Origin: Anaerolineae bacterium
GTDB lineage: Bacteria > Chloroflexota > Anaerolineae > Anaerolineales > UBA4823
Assembly (NCBI GenBank): GCA_003327455.1
Contig: QOQU01000013.1
Location: 62,001-126,000, forward strand
Direction of reading: 5' to 3'
DNA: 64,000 bases
Part shown: in pieces, positions 1-9,342 of the stretch
How the letters are laid out: the number at the start of each line of letters is the position of its first letter
Position numbering within the stretch: position 1 is the stretch's first letter
The notes under the pieces: model-generated
What the model was told of the DNA's origin: nothing
Database searches by the model: none
Seen by the model: only the letters and a program-made list of their open reading frames with translations
Made by a program: the position numbers and the translations under genes

Positions 1-325
1 GAACAGCCTGGGCGATTGCGCCAGGCAGGTACTGGTCATCCGAATTCAGCCAGGCAACGATCTCCCCATTTGCCCTGCGCAGTCCCTTATTGATTGCTTC
101 AGCCTGACCATGATCTTTTTCCGAGACCCAATAGGTTAAGTAGGATTGATATTGTCGAATGATCGCCTGGCTGCCATCAGTAGAATCACCATCAATAATC
201 ATATACTCCAAATCGAACAAATCCCCAAGAGAATCTTGATGGATAACCGATCGAATTGTGCTCTCTAAGTACTCAGCCTGATTGTAAGAAGGGGTGATGA
301 TACTAACCAGCGGACGCGGGGACAT
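1..325 (-). CDS. Family 2 glycosyltransferase, N-terminal part (runs off left edge)
   Basis: Only the first 108 residues are in the window; the frame starts at the ATG at 323-325 and is still open at base 1. They read as the nucleotide-sugar-binding start of a GT-A fold family 2 glycosyltransferase: '[14 protein letters not shown]', then '[11 protein letters not shown]', then '[13 protein letters not shown]' with the DxD-like metal-binding acidic pair. Enzymes of this family move a sugar from a nucleotide-sugar to a growing glycan on the cytoplasmic side of the membrane. One base separates this start from the stop of the membrane glycosyltransferase gene upstream, so the two are almost certainly co-transcribed. 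Donor and acceptor cannot be told from the visible part. Confidence 0.85.
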   Translation of the reverse strand, partial: MSPRPLVSIITPSYNQAEYLESTIRSVIHQDSLGDLFDLEYMIIDGDSTDGSQAIIRQYQSYLTYWVSEKDHGQAEAINKGLRRANGEIVAWLNSDDQYLPGAIAQAV

Positions 326-326
326 T

Positions 327-1823
327 CTATTGCAACGGATGCCTTAAGTCGAAAATCAGATAACCATTCCCCTCCGCAAGCAGGGGATATTTCTCGTAGA
401 GAGCATTTCTCAGCTCTTCCTGGGATTCAAATTGATTGAGAGCGGTTACCAGAAAGTAATCCATTCCATCGAGACGATTCGTAAAAGTGGTCTCAAAATC
501 CTTTTCCCGTCCGCGCAAGGCAGCCAGTTCCTGTTCACCACTCGTCTGCCAGAGAGTTACCTTCCGCCAACCATAATACATCAGAGGGTATCCATAGCTC
601 TGAGTAAGCGCGATAATCCGTCCCTCAGCAGGTAGTAAATTCCCGATTTTCGCCCAATATTGCGGTGCAGCGCGGTTGTCTTCGGCGCGGGCAGTTGTTA
701 TGCTAATCCAGGCTGGATAAACTACAAGCAAGATAACCCAGAATGCCAAACTCAGCCGCCAGAAGCCTTGCAAGTCCTTCAGCCGCTCGTGAATAATTTC
801 CGCCAGCGGCGCCAGCGAGATCGCTAAAATCGGCACGAGCTGGATGGAATAATAGCTATGCGTGTACATTTGATAGGGAACGGTGACTCCATAAATAAAA
901 TAACCGACCCACCACCCCAATAAGAGCGAACGTAAGGGCGTTGATGCTAACCAGATACCCAATAATCCTGAAGCTATCGATGCAAATCCAACCAGATCGC
1001 TGAGGAAAGATAACCAGCGCACATAGAACGCTGGCTCTTTGAGAAGGTAAGCCAGCGAGGCAGTCCAATTGGTAAAATATGCGCCGATATTTCCCTGACG
1101 ATTGGAGAAATAATAAGCAAAGGGAATCGCCGCCATGATTATAGACATTACCCAGAGTTGGAGGTTCTTAATCATCTGCCCAAATTTGTAGCGTCCCAAC
1201 ACCAGAGAGATGGCGGAGGCAGCGACAATATAGCCAGCAACCGGCTTGGTTAGCACCGCTATCCCCGCAGCAACTGCAGAGAAGATCGCCCATCGCCAGG
1301 TAGGGGTTTCCTGCCAGCGCACAAGAGCATAACCAGCCACAATGATCCACATTGTCATCGCTGGGTCGGGTTGAAACACCCGACTTGCCTGCACAGCAAA
1401 AGGCAAGAGAAGCATATAACCCAGAGCAAATAACGCCGCTGCAGGTGTAGTTAACCGCCTGGCAAGAAGAAAAAGGAAAACGGCTCCAATTAACCAAAAC
1501 AAAATACTATAGGCGCGTCCTACCCAAAGCTGTTCGCTGCCGAGAAGACGATAGGTGTAGGCTGTGAGAGTCTCCAGGATCGGCGCTTCAAAACGCCCGG
1601 TGGAGCGGGCAATGGAGAGCGCCAATTCTCGTTTATCCGCCTCGGCATTGGGTAAGATTTGATAATAGATGCTGCGGGCGATAATTGCGCCACGCAATTG
1701 ACGGGATGGATGGTAATCCAGGGGCGGGTCGGTCAGATCGTAAAAGCGTAAAAACGCTGCTCCAGTTAGCATCAGGAGAACAATCCAAAACTCAAGGGAA
1801 AAATAGCGTTTGATTTGATTCAT
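327..1823 (-). CDS. GT-C membrane glycosyltransferase (ArnT/PMT_2-like)
   Basis: A 498-residue polytopic membrane protein with roughly ten hydrophobic segments. The first extracytoplasmic loop carries the acidic pattern expected of GT-C enzymes ('[14 protein letters not shown]'), followed by the '[13 protein letters not shown]' stretch typical of the ArnT/PMT_2 group, which use polyprenyl-phosphate-linked sugars and act on the outer face of the cytoplasmic membrane. The start overlaps the stop of the next membrane glycosyltransferase by 4 bases and the stop lies one base before the family 2 transferase, so all three form a tightly coupled unit. A role in assembling or decorating a surface polysaccharide or glycoprotein is inferred from family and context. 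Confidence 0.8.
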   Translation of the reverse strand: MNQIKRYFSLEFWIVLLMLTGAAFLRFYDLTDPPLDYHPSRQLRGAIIARSIYYQILPNAEADKRELALSIARSTGRFEAPILETLTAYTYRLLGSEQLWVGRAYSILFWLIGAVFLFLLARRLTTPAAALFALGYMLLLPFAVQASRVFQPDPAMTMWIIVAGYALVRWQETPTWRWAIFSAVAAGIAVLTKPVAGYIVAASAISLVLGRYKFGQMIKNLQLWVMSIIMAAIPFAYYFSNRQGNIGAYFTNWTASLAYLLKEPAFYVRWLSFLSDLVGFASIASGLLGIWLASTPLRSLLLGWWVGYFIYGVTVPYQMYTHSYYSIQLVPILAISLAPLAEIIHERLKDLQGFWRLSLAFWVILLVVYPAWISITTARAEDNRAAPQYWAKIGNLLPAEGRIIALTQSYGYPLMYYGWRKVTLWQTSGEQELAALRGREKDFETTFTNRLDGMDYFLVTALNQFESQEELRNALYEKYPLLAEGNGYLIFDLRHPLQ

Positions 1824-3358
1824 TCTTGAAATCCAAGGGGGAAATTTGTGTAAATCGTCGCAATCCGGTCATCTGTCAAGATGGACAACGTGTTCATTAA
1901 TCGGAGCAACCGCTCGTTGCGATTCAGGTAGTGAAAGACAACCAGATAACTGATTTCGGTTCCTTCCTGGCTGAGCTCAGGTGTCAGCTCGGTGAAATAT
2001 CTACCGGGTGACCCGCGCCACAGATACATCGTTGAGAGAGAGTTACTGTAAATTTGTCCCCCTTCCAGGTTTTGCAGCATCTTGATCGACTCAGACTCGT
2101 GCCAGCGCCGATTTGCCACCCCCAATCCATTTTTATTGAGCTTTTCCAGGCGCGTAGAACTCTCCTCAACGTAATAAAAAAGCAACAAAATAGCACACAA
2201 GACGGCAACCACCTTCCCTACCCCTTTCAGTTTCTTCGCCAGGAAATTTAACAAGACGGGAGTTAGAACAATGACCGAAAGCTGAGTAGGTATCAGCATT
2301 CTCTCTGTAAAGCCGATCGCCGGATCAAAAAACAATTTTCCAAGAATGACAAAGGGGACGTAGAGAACGCCAAAGAGGAGATAGATGGCGACCAGCGGTT
2401 TTGCTCGAAGAAACTCAGAAACCGATGTCTTCTTCCGATACACTTCGAAAATCCCCCATCCAATAAGTAGCAGCAACAACAGGCTGCCTCCCACAACCAG
2501 CCATTTTTCCCGACCGATGATGAAACGCCCAGGCAATAACCATCCCGCAAGGGTTTGAATGATCGACAGCCAGTTTTTGATGCCCATAGGGGTAAAAGTA
2601 ATTTCTCGATTTAAAAATTGACTTTCGATATGATAGTTCCGGATTGTCCAGAGGAACATAGGAAGGAACGGAATAACAAGGGTTAACCCAACATTCAGTA
2701 AATTCTGTCTCCATCCTTGGGGTCTAACAATCATCAATACACAAACCAGCGCAGCAATCGAGGTTACACCTACATAGCGCGTCAGCCAACCAGTCGTCAA
2801 ACAAATCAGGGCATAGATTAAGAAAATTCGCTTGCTGGTGCGATAAAAGAGATCCACAAGCAAAAATCCACTCAAGGTAAGAACCAGGAAAAGAGGTTCG
2901 CTCAACGCCCAGGCATGGCGTTCCAGTAAAGCAGCCGAAAAAAGAGCCAGGAGAGCAGCAAACAGGCTGCTCCACAGAGATTGAGAAATTCGAAAGACAC
3001 TCAAACCAACCAGAATGATGGTCAACCCAAACAAGAAAGCGTGAAAATAGCGCAGGGTGACGTATGCATCCAGACCTATCCATTCAAAGATTGCAAGTAC
3101 AAATGGAAAAGCAGGCGGATAATGGGTAAGAGGAACAGGTGCCCCGCCCGAACCTGGGAAGGCGAGTTTTCCCTGCTGAGCCAGACCGCGCGCCGAGCCG
3201 ATATATTGATATGAATCGGCTACCCAACCTAACCCCCAAACCGTTGCGTAAATGACCATCCAGAAACCAACGGCAGCAAATATCAAGAGGCTCAATCCGA
3301 GTAAAAATTGGGTCTGGTGCTTCCCCTGGAAAAGGCGCTGAGTTGTCGTTGAGTCCAT
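1820..3358 (-). CDS. GT-C membrane glycosyltransferase (glycosyltransferase 39-like)
   Basis: A 512-residue protein with an N-terminal signal anchor and about eleven predicted membrane segments. After the first segment the loop holds 'WVADSYQYIGSARGLAQQG', the acidic first-loop signature of GT-C transferases, and the C-terminal ~120 residues are soluble ('GGQIYSNSLSTMYLWRG'). This matches the architecture of dolichyl/undecaprenyl-phosphate sugar transferases related to family 39. The 4-base overlap with the following GT-C gene and the 6-base gap after the upstream DUF115 gene place it in the same operon. The sugar is unknown; it is not closely similar to its GT-C neighbour, so the pair probably performs different steps. 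Confidence 0.75.
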   Translation of the reverse strand: MDSTTTQRLFQGKHQTQFLLGLSLLIFAAVGFWMVIYATVWGLGWVADSYQYIGSARGLAQQGKLAFPGSGGAPVPLTHYPPAFPFVLAIFEWIGLDAYVTLRYFHAFLFGLTIILVGLSVFRISQSLWSSLFAALLALFSAALLERHAWALSEPLFLVLTLSGFLLVDLFYRTSKRIFLIYALICLTTGWLTRYVGVTSIAALVCVLMIVRPQGWRQNLLNVGLTLVIPFLPMFLWTIRNYHIESQFLNREITFTPMGIKNWLSIIQTLAGWLLPGRFIIGREKWLVVGGSLLLLLLIGWGIFEVYRKKTSVSEFLRAKPLVAIYLLFGVLYVPFVILGKLFFDPAIGFTERMLIPTQLSVIVLTPVLLNFLAKKLKGVGKVVAVLCAILLLFYYVEESSTRLEKLNKNGLGVANRRWHESESIKMLQNLEGGQIYSNSLSTMYLWRGSPGRYFTELTPELSQEGTEISYLVVFHYLNRNERLLRLMNTLSILTDDRIATIYTNFPLGFQE

Positions 3359-3364
3359 GACGAA

Positions 3365-4186
3365 TTATCCAAACAGATGATCGTAATCCACTTTTGGAAA
3401 TACCTCTAACTTGCCCTCAATGGTCGCATCGAGGACAACTCTTCCAGCTTTCTCGAACGCCTCTTTTGCCATTCGGTAAGCGCGTTCAGAGGTTTCCAGA
3501 TCAGGAAGTTGCCAGCGAAAGCCTTTGCCGAAGTAATTGCTGTGAAAATGATCCCGATCATCCCCTTGCGAGACCACCGTGGTATTCGGTCTACCCTGGG
3601 TAGAAAAACTGTGATCAACCCCCACCAGGATCACTTGCTGAAAGCCCATAAAGAATGCCAGTTGTAAAGCCACATAGGTAACCGTTGCTCCTTCCCACAG
3701 ACGGCCGCGAACATCGGTAGCAAACTTTGGTCCGGTGTAGGTCGTGTGCAAAAAGATCGTGCGGTCATCAGGTGGATGGATAAAAAAACGATGTGAACGC
3801 CACGAAAGGAACTTCGGCATGGGCAAATTAAGAATATCCTGCAAACATTGTTCAATGACCAAATCGTTGATGGAGACATAATAGGTCGGCTGGTACCCCA
3901 TCTCATCGAATGCCAGATAGATCCGATTCATGCCAAAGGTGATCTCATTCTTCAGTTTTGAAAGATCGGTTCTCTTTAAACTCGGACCATTGCCAAGAAT
4001 AAAACAACGTTCGCCTTCATGGCGTTTGTAGTAATCACCGAGCAACCGAATGCTGTGCCTGCGCCAGGGATGAAAGGTGGCAGAGGGCAACTGAACAGCG
4101 CGCAGGAGCGCATAGCGGAACTGACTTGCCGGACGCCATAGCGCTGGTGGTAGCAGACGTTTGACAAGGGGTAGATAGGTACCCAT
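3365..4186 (-). CDS. DUF115 / MptE-like protein, probable surface-glycan transferase
   Basis: A soluble 273-residue protein. The Rossmann-like start 'CFILGNGPSLKRTDLSKL' followed by 'TFGMNRIYLAF' and 'YVSINDLVIEQ' is the pattern of the DUF115 (6-hydroxymethylpterin diphosphokinase MptE-like) family, which in polysaccharide and flagellin-glycosylation loci includes Maf-like and sialyltransferase-like proteins. 'VILVGVDHSF' is the conserved central strand with its Asp-His. It sits between an SDR gene (3 bases) and the GT-C gene (6 bases). A role as a glycosyltransferase acting with the neighbouring CMP-sugar synthetase is plausible but inferred from context; the pterin kinase name should not be taken literally. 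Confidence 0.65.
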   Translation of the reverse strand: MGTYLPLVKRLLPPALWRPASQFRYALLRAVQLPSATFHPWRRHSIRLLGDYYKRHEGERCFILGNGPSLKRTDLSKLKNEITFGMNRIYLAFDEMGYQPTYYVSINDLVIEQCLQDILNLPMPKFLSWRSHRFFIHPPDDRTIFLHTTYTGPKFATDVRGRLWEGATVTYVALQLAFFMGFQQVILVGVDHSFSTQGRPNTTVVSQGDDRDHFHSNYFGKGFRWQLPDLETSERAYRMAKEAFEKAGRVVLDATIEGKLEVFPKVDYDHLFG

Positions 4187-4189
4187 CGC

Positions 4190-4966
4190 CTACTCCGTGC
4201 TCAAACGGGCCGTTGCACCGCCATCCACAATTAACGCCTGACCGGTCATGAAAGAAGATTGCGTTTCATCGGCAAGGAAGTAGATGGCATGAGCGATCTC
4301 TTCCGGCTTGCCAATCCGCCCATTGACCGTCTTACGGGCTAAATTATCCAGGCGTTCGAGAATATCTCCTCCAGCTACGTGTCCGCGCCCCAAGCCGGCG
4401 CGCAACATCGGTGTGTCCACTGCGCCAGGTAAAACCGCGTTCGCTCGAATGTTATCCCTGGCAAACTCAATGGCTATCGCCCGCGTCAAAGCCAGCAACC
4501 CCCCCTTACTGGCTGCATAAGCGGCGATATTGGCGGAGGTTGCCACAGCATGAACCGATGAGACATTGACGATCGCCCCACCGCCTGCAGCTTTCAATAA
4601 TGGATATGCCAGTTTAACTCCCAGGAACACAGAGGTCAGGTTGGAGGCGAGAACCATATTCCACTCTTCGATGGTTGTTTCCAACATTGGTTTTGCAACC
4701 TGAACGGCCGCATTATTTACCAAAGCGTGCAAATACGGACTGATCTCCTGAGTAGCCGCAAAGATCGCTTGCAGGTTCTCGCTAATCGAAATATCGGCTT
4801 GGATAAATGCACCATCCGATGGAAAGGCTTCTCCAAAGGGGGCACGATCGACGCCGATTACCTTCCAGCCCATGCGCGCAAAATGGTGTACTGTCGCCCG
4901 GCCTATACCGCCGGCTGCGCCGGTGATCAACACAACCCGAGCAGACGCGTGAACAACATTTTCCAT
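4190..4966 (-). CDS. Short-chain dehydrogenase/reductase
   Basis: A classical 258-residue SDR. The NAD(P)-binding motif is 'LITGAAGGIGRAT' near the N terminus, followed by 'LVNNAAVQ', the catalytic Ser in 'IVNVSSVHA' and the YxxxK pair in 'AAYAASKGG'. Such enzymes oxidise or reduce a hydroxyl/keto group; in a polysaccharide locus the likely substrate is a sugar or small precursor, but the substrate is not visible from sequence. The gene lies 3 bases before the DUF115 gene and 60 bases after the 2-hydroxyacid dehydrogenase, so the two oxidoreductases may work on the same precursor. Confidence 0.85.
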   Translation of the reverse strand: MENVVHASARVVLITGAAGGIGRATVHHFARMGWKVIGVDRAPFGEAFPSDGAFIQADISISENLQAIFAATQEISPYLHALVNNAAVQVAKPMLETTIEEWNMVLASNLTSVFLGVKLAYPLLKAAGGGAIVNVSSVHAVATSANIAAYAASKGGLLALTRAIAIEFARDNIRANAVLPGAVDTPMLRAGLGRGHVAGGDILERLDNLARKTVNGRIGKPEEIAHAIYFLADETQSSFMTGQALIVDGGATARLSTE

Positions 4967-5026
4967 CTGAGTTACTCCTTAAACCAGCTTCTCTGGCAGG
5001 TCATGACTTTAAACGATCCACAATGC

Positions 5027-6010
5027 TTAAGATCTGGTAAACCGCACATAGCGTTCTTCTAAATCCTGACAATCAATCCCCAGACCTTGTAACAAGTTGC
5101 GCAGGGTGTTTCGATGCACACGCTCCCACGCAGCAGGACTGGAATTGGCATTATGGGGAGCTAACAGCACCTGATCCATCCTGAGCAGCGGCGAGTCGGG
5201 AGGTAAAGGCTCCTGCTCAAAGACATCTAATGCCGCTCCACCAATTTGTCCGTTTTGCAGAGCATGGATCAGAGCCTGTTCATCCACCACTGCCCCTCGC
5301 GCCGCATTGATCAGCACTGCGCCCGGTTTCATGAGCTTCAAAGTCTTTTCATTGATCAGGTGATAACTGGTTGGATTGAGATCACAATTCAGGCTGACAA
5401 AATCGGAACGCTGTAATAAATCTTCCAGGCTGGTCATTTCGACCTGATACTCAGCGACGAAATCGTGAGCAATTTCGACAATATCATTCCCTAAAATGCG
5501 CATTCCAAAAGCGCGCGCCCGACGGATGACCGCCTTACCAATATTGCCCACTCCAATAACGCCTAAGGTACATTCACTCAGAGAACGCCCCGGAAGCTTC
5601 TCCCATTGACCGGCTTTCATTGCCCGATCCATCCAGGGTTGGCGGCGGGCGAAAGCCAGCATGTATCCTAAAACTGTATCCGCCACCGGCAACGTAAAGG
5701 CATTCGGGGTACGGCAAACTTGAATCCCCAAGCGGTTTGCAGCCTCATGGTCAATGGAATCCACGCCTGACCCCCACTTGGAAATAACTTTCAAGCGTGG
5801 AGCACAGGCTTCCAGAACCCGCGCAGAGTAGCGGTCATCGCCGCAGATCGTGCCATCATACAGACCGGCGTACGTGAGCAATTGTTCTTCAGACAACCGC
5901 TCTTTGACTTCAGCAGAAAGCACTTCAATGCCATAGCTTTCCAGCAACGGTTGAAAATGATGACGGCGCGGTAACATATACGGAGCAGAAAAAAGCACCA
6001 CAAAGGTCAT
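5027..6010 (-). CDS. D-isomer specific 2-hydroxyacid dehydrogenase (phosphoglycerate dehydrogenase-like)
   Basis: A 327-residue NAD-dependent dehydrogenase. The central nucleotide-binding domain has 'LGVIGVGNIGKAVIRRA'. The catalytic Arg lies in 'INAARGAVVDE', the Glu near 'FEQEPLPP' and the His in 'LLAPHNANSS'. The usual 'TPH' is 'APH' here and the following residues differ from housekeeping SerA. It lacks the C-terminal ACT domain of serine-pathway enzymes. Placement directly before a cytidylyltransferase gene (13 bases) suggests it makes or uses a hydroxy-acid precursor for an unusual sugar rather than serine. The exact substrate is unknown. Confidence 0.8.
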   Translation of the reverse strand: MTFVVLFSAPYMLPRRHHFQPLLESYGIEVLSAEVKERLSEEQLLTYAGLYDGTICGDDRYSARVLEACAPRLKVISKWGSGVDSIDHEAANRLGIQVCRTPNAFTLPVADTVLGYMLAFARRQPWMDRAMKAGQWEKLPGRSLSECTLGVIGVGNIGKAVIRRARAFGMRILGNDIVEIAHDFVAEYQVEMTSLEDLLQRSDFVSLNCDLNPTSYHLINEKTLKLMKPGAVLINAARGAVVDEQALIHALQNGQIGGAALDVFEQEPLPPDSPLLRMDQVLLAPHNANSSPAAWERVHRNTLRNLLQGLGIDCQDLEERYVRFTRS

Positions 6011-6022
6011 AAAGCTTCCTCT

Positions 6023-6706
6023 TTATTTCTCAAGATTTCTTTGAGCAAGAAAATCCACAATCGCAAAGTCTAACTCGTCATCAATATCCCAGGCTTCAGC
6101 CGCATCGATTTCAAACATCAATGGGCGTTCTCCAAGGCGGTTCCGTCTCCGAAGCAAGGTCTCAGCCGTAAAGATATAGATACAAGAGTTCTCCTCATAG
6201 ACTGGCGGTAAATCTTGCGTTTGCAACAAGATCGCTGGATTGTGATTGATAGCGCGGCCGAGTTGGTCATACAATCGGGTTTGCCAGCGAGTAACTGAAA
6301 AGAGCGAGTCATAGGCTGGATAATTTTCCAGGAAGGTATGAATCGCCCGAGAGATCGTCTCTGCTCTCAGCAACGGATTGGTCGTATGGGTTTGGAAATA
6401 ATATTCAGCTCTTACCTGGGATACGTCATACGCTAAAATTTCATTCATTGGCACTCGATCGCCGCACAGAGCTTCCGGACGAACCAGGGGGTGAACCCGA
6501 GGGAAATGGCTTTGCAGTTCGCTCAGGATCAGGGGACTATCGGTGTCGACGACAATTTCCGTGATTTCCGGACAGTTCTGCAAGGTCTCTAAAATATGAT
6601 GAAATAAAGGCTTGCCGGCTAGAGGGCGATAATTCTTGCCGGGTACTCGCTGGGAGTGATGGCGCATGGGAACAAGGGCAACAATTTTCGGTGAAGATGC
6701 TGTCAT
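6023..6706 (-). CDS. Acylneuraminate cytidylyltransferase family protein
   Basis: A 227-residue nucleotidyltransferase. The start used here is the ATG at 6704-6706, one base after the stop of the upstream glycosyltransferase; the longer open frame upstream of it overlaps that gene and is not needed. The signature 'LVPMRHHSQRVPGKNYRPL' with 'AGKPLFHHILETL' is the CTP-binding start of CMP-sugar synthetases (NeuA/KdsB/PseF type), which activate nonulosonic or related acids with CTP in the cytoplasm. Later residues 'EENSCIYIFTAETLLRR' and 'EIDAAEAWDIDDELDF' also fit that family. It probably supplies the activated sugar acid used by transferases in this cluster; which acid is not determinable. Confidence 0.8.
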   Translation of the reverse strand: MTASSPKIVALVPMRHHSQRVPGKNYRPLAGKPLFHHILETLQNCPEITEIVVDTDSPLILSELQSHFPRVHPLVRPEALCGDRVPMNEILAYDVSQVRAEYYFQTHTTNPLLRAETISRAIHTFLENYPAYDSLFSVTRWQTRLYDQLGRAINHNPAILLQTQDLPPVYEENSCIYIFTAETLLRRRNRLGERPLMFEIDAAEAWDIDDELDFAIVDFLAQRNLEK

Positions 6707-6707
6707 C

Positions 6708-7673
6708 TTAATTTCGTTCGCTTTGAATTTCGGTATCATTATACCGAATCGGCTCAATGTTGCGGGTTTTGGCAAGGGTCTCGCCGTTCCGAAATTGGCG
6801 TGGATAGTAAAAAGTCTGGCGCAGTTGCCAGGTAAGCGGGCCTGCCTGACGATAACCACGGTAGGTACCCCAAAACTGCATCCAGCGAAACCAGAGAATA
6901 TCCCACCAATGACGGCTCAAAACCCGCTCCTGACGCGCCTGCCATAAATCGGTGAAGATGTTGCTCAGGGTCAGGCGAAAGAAATCCAGCAAGGTGAATT
7001 TCTCTTGAGGAAAGATGCGCTTAAATGCCATGGCTTCGCGGCGGTAACGATTAAAAACTGCCCGCGGGGTTTCCTGATGAACATGCACAATCTCCGCTTC
7101 GGCAACATAGGCTATTCGATAGCCCTGTTCCAGCGCCCATTTTGCCCAGGCAACGTCTTCTAATCCGCTCAGGGTTTCATCATAGGGATGCTGTTGCCAT
7201 AAGGCGCGCCGGATGGCAGCATTGGCATTATTACAGAAGGGATGGCTTTGGGAAAGCTGGGTCTGCTCGCCATACCATTGGAAGAAAATCTGTTTCTCGG
7301 AGAAGAAACTCTGCGAATTACCGCGTTGTTTACCATAGGTGAGTGCAATTTTCTCGTTTTCAAAGGGAGCCAATAAACGCTCCAACCAGTCCGGATAGAT
7401 TGGATAGACATGCGCGCTGGCCATGACAACGAAATCGGTGCTGGCGTGTTGAATACCCAGGTTGAGTGAGCGCCCAAAAGTGAACTCGTGCGGTTCTATG
7501 CGCACAACCCGCACGCCGAAACGCCGGGCAATATCAACCGTCCGATCGGTTGAGCCGGAATCGACCAGAATGATATCAACTGGCTGAAGCGTTTGATGAG
7601 CAATCCCTTCTAATAATCGCCCGATATGCTTTTCTTCATTGTATGCCCGGATGACCACCGAGCAGGATGTCAC
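6708..7673 (-). CDS. Family 2 glycosyltransferase (rhamnosyltransferase-like)
   Basis: A GT-A fold transferase of about 320 residues. 'SVVIRAYNEEKHIGRLL', 'DIILVDSGSTDRTV' and 'ASAHVYP' form the nucleotide-sugar and metal-binding half; 'SGLEDVAWAKWALEQGY' is the acceptor-side ED motif, followed by 'VHVHQETP'. The C terminus carries amphipathic, Arg/Trp-rich helices consistent with membrane association. Start choice is uncertain. A GTG at 7671-7673 begins one base after the stop of the upstream DUF3592 gene, while a TTG at 7688 would overlap it by 14 bases; neither has a clear Shine-Dalgarno. It is followed after one base by the cytidylyltransferase gene. Confidence 0.85.
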   Translation of the reverse strand: MTSCSVVIRAYNEEKHIGRLLEGIAHQTLQPVDIILVDSGSTDRTVDIARRFGVRVVRIEPHEFTFGRSLNLGIQHASTDFVVMASAHVYPIYPDWLERLLAPFENEKIALTYGKQRGNSQSFFSEKQIFFQWYGEQTQLSQSHPFCNNANAAIRRALWQQHPYDETLSGLEDVAWAKWALEQGYRIAYVAEAEIVHVHQETPRAVFNRYRREAMAFKRIFPQEKFTLLDFFRLTLSNIFTDLWQARQERVLSRHWWDILWFRWMQFWGTYRGYRQAGPLTWQLRQTFYYPRQFRNGETLAKTRNIEPIRYNDTEIQSERN

Positions 7674-7674
7674 G

Positions 7675-8199
7675 TTACGAAGAGACAATGTTGCTGATCA
7701 AACTCCCAATCAAGACACACAGACTGCACAGCGCAATCAGGAGGGCAAGGATCCCAAAAATCAACATAAAGTTTCCACCAACCACGTGGTGTTCTAAAAC
7801 TGCTTCTTTCGGGTTTTCAGGATTATAATACACTCTCACCTGCGCGCCCACAGGATAGCGCGCAATTTCTTCTCTGGGTTTTTTGGGCGAAGAATACTCC
7901 TTTCTGGCACCGAAGGCGATTTTATCTCCTTGATAAGTCACTCCGCCAACTTGATAGCTATATTCCACATGGGCATAATAGGTGCGTCGAACATCTCCCT
8001 CATCATCCAGACTGCTTCTCTCGCGCACTTCGGCAAGGTTTATCTGGGCAGGAACGGAGGGCCAGTTCTGACTTGCCGCTGCTTTTTGGCGCTCCTTACG
8101 GCTGGTAATCACCAACCAGACCCCCAGCACACCAAAGATCAGACAAAAAAAGCCCCCACATAATAGAGCAAATAATATCGGAAAGGCATCGCCATTCAT
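7675..8199 (-). CDS. DUF3592 membrane protein
   Basis: A 174-residue protein with one N-terminal and one C-terminal hydrophobic helix flanking a soluble beta-rich domain. The domain reads 'YAHVEYSYQVGGVTYQGD' and 'VGAQVRVYYNPENPKEAVL', the hallmark of DUF3592. The function of this family is not established; the domain most likely lies on one face of the cytoplasmic membrane. The gene abuts the glycosyltransferase downstream, so it is probably co-transcribed with the glycan cluster without an obvious enzymatic part in it. Confidence 0.8.
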   Translation of the reverse strand: MNGDAFPILFALLCGGFFCLIFGVLGVWLVITSRKERQKAAASQNWPSVPAQINLAEVRERSSLDDEGDVRRTYYAHVEYSYQVGGVTYQGDKIAFGARKEYSSPKKPREEIARYPVGAQVRVYYNPENPKEAVLEHHVVGGNFMLIFGILALLIALCSLCVLIGSLISNIVSS

Positions 8200-8404
8200 A
8201 GCTTCCTCACTTTCTTCATAAGGGGATGTGAGTTCAGGAGTCCTTTTCGCATTATACCTTCGGGCACCAAAGCAAAAAGGGAGCCAAATCGTTGGTACAG
8301 GTATGAAAATCTTCCCGTTTGACTTGAAGCAATAAATGCGAGAACTATCCCTGACTCGGACTCAATTGATGATAATCGAAAAATCAAAATTTTTTTGAAC
8401 CGTT

Positions 8405-9295
8405 TCACCAGTTCTCATCTTTCTCATAACCCAACATCGTCAAAATACCGGGACAAACCTCCTTGAATAATTGTTTATGTTGGGGAGTGAACACCTCTCG
8501 CCAGCCGCCTGTACCACCTTTGCGAAAGGTCGGAGAGCGTTGAGGCTGGATATGATCTTCCAGGATTTGAATAGCTTCTTCAATACTTCGAGAGAAAGGG
8601 AATCCCCGTCTACCAGCATGTTCCAGTATTGCCCGCAGAACAGATTGACGTTCTCCAAAGAAGGCCTCGTATTGTAAAGTCAGCACATTCGGGTTCTCTA
8701 ACCATCCCAAATACGGCTCAAAGCGCTCGGCAAGGCTTGGCAAAGGGGGCTCAGCCTGGGGCACGCCGGTGATCGTTGCCGCCAAACGGTCTTCAAAGGT
8801 GGCGTATTCATGCGCAAAGAGACGGTGATGGGCATGACGAGGCTCCATTTCGGTAACATAGTGCACATGTGAGATTGCCACATCCCGGGGATCGCGCAGG
8901 ATAAAATAAGTGGCAAACGGATAGGCTGCCAGGATTTCCACCGCCTGCGAGAAGGCATGAAGATGTCCGTAACCAATATCGCCTGGTAGAAACCGCTTAA
9001 GGTCAGTAATGATCTCAACCTCGGAGCGCAATCGGCCACCATCCCCCTCGTACATCACCACTGCAGGCAAACCGCTATCCACCGCCGGTCCTATCTCCTG
9101 AAAAGCCTGTAAAACTTGAGTCAGCAAATGGGTGCCGCTTTTTGGAAAAGAGTTTGCAAACAAGATGGGCAACCCCTGCAGGGAAAAGCGCGAATAGCGA
9201 ATCTGCTGACGTAAGCGCCGCAAAAGGCGCCGCACCAGGCGCGCTTTGATCATCCAGGAAGGTTGACGAAGGGGGCGCGAAATTTTATGACTCAT
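8405..9295 (-). CDS. Sulfotransferase domain protein (first of two paralogues)
   Basis: A 296-residue PAPS-dependent sulfotransferase. Residues ~51-58 ('PKSGTHLL') form the 5'-phosphosulfate loop and ~134-139 ('RDPRDV') the 3'-phosphate-binding motif. A His follows in 'HVHYV'. The enzyme would transfer sulfate from PAPS to a hydroxyl or amine, here presumably on a glycan. It ends in 'GYEKDENW', nearly the same tail as the second sulfotransferase at 31.8-32.6 kb ('GYEKDQDW'), so the two are diverged paralogues in separate glycan clusters. About 205 bases lacking a convincing gene separate it from the DUF3592 gene. Confidence 0.85.
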   Translation of the reverse strand: MSHKISRPLRQPSWMIKARLVRRLLRRLRQQIRYSRFSLQGLPILFANSFPKSGTHLLTQVLQAFQEIGPAVDSGLPAVVMYEGDGGRLRSEVEIITDLKRFLPGDIGYGHLHAFSQAVEILAAYPFATYFILRDPRDVAISHVHYVTEMEPRHAHHRLFAHEYATFEDRLAATITGVPQAEPPLPSLAERFEPYLGWLENPNVLTLQYEAFFGERQSVLRAILEHAGRRGFPFSRSIEEAIQILEDHIQPQRSPTFRKGGTGGWREVFTPQHKQLFKEVCPGILTMLGYEKDENW

Positions 9296-9342
9296 CTATC
9301 AATTCCTAACGGATATTTTAATTGACAAACTCAGAAAACCCG

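Noticed and set aside
8196-8408. 70-residue minus-strand open frame between the DUF3592 and sulfotransferase genes
   Set aside because: No ribosome binding site, no family pattern and odd composition; looks like chance.
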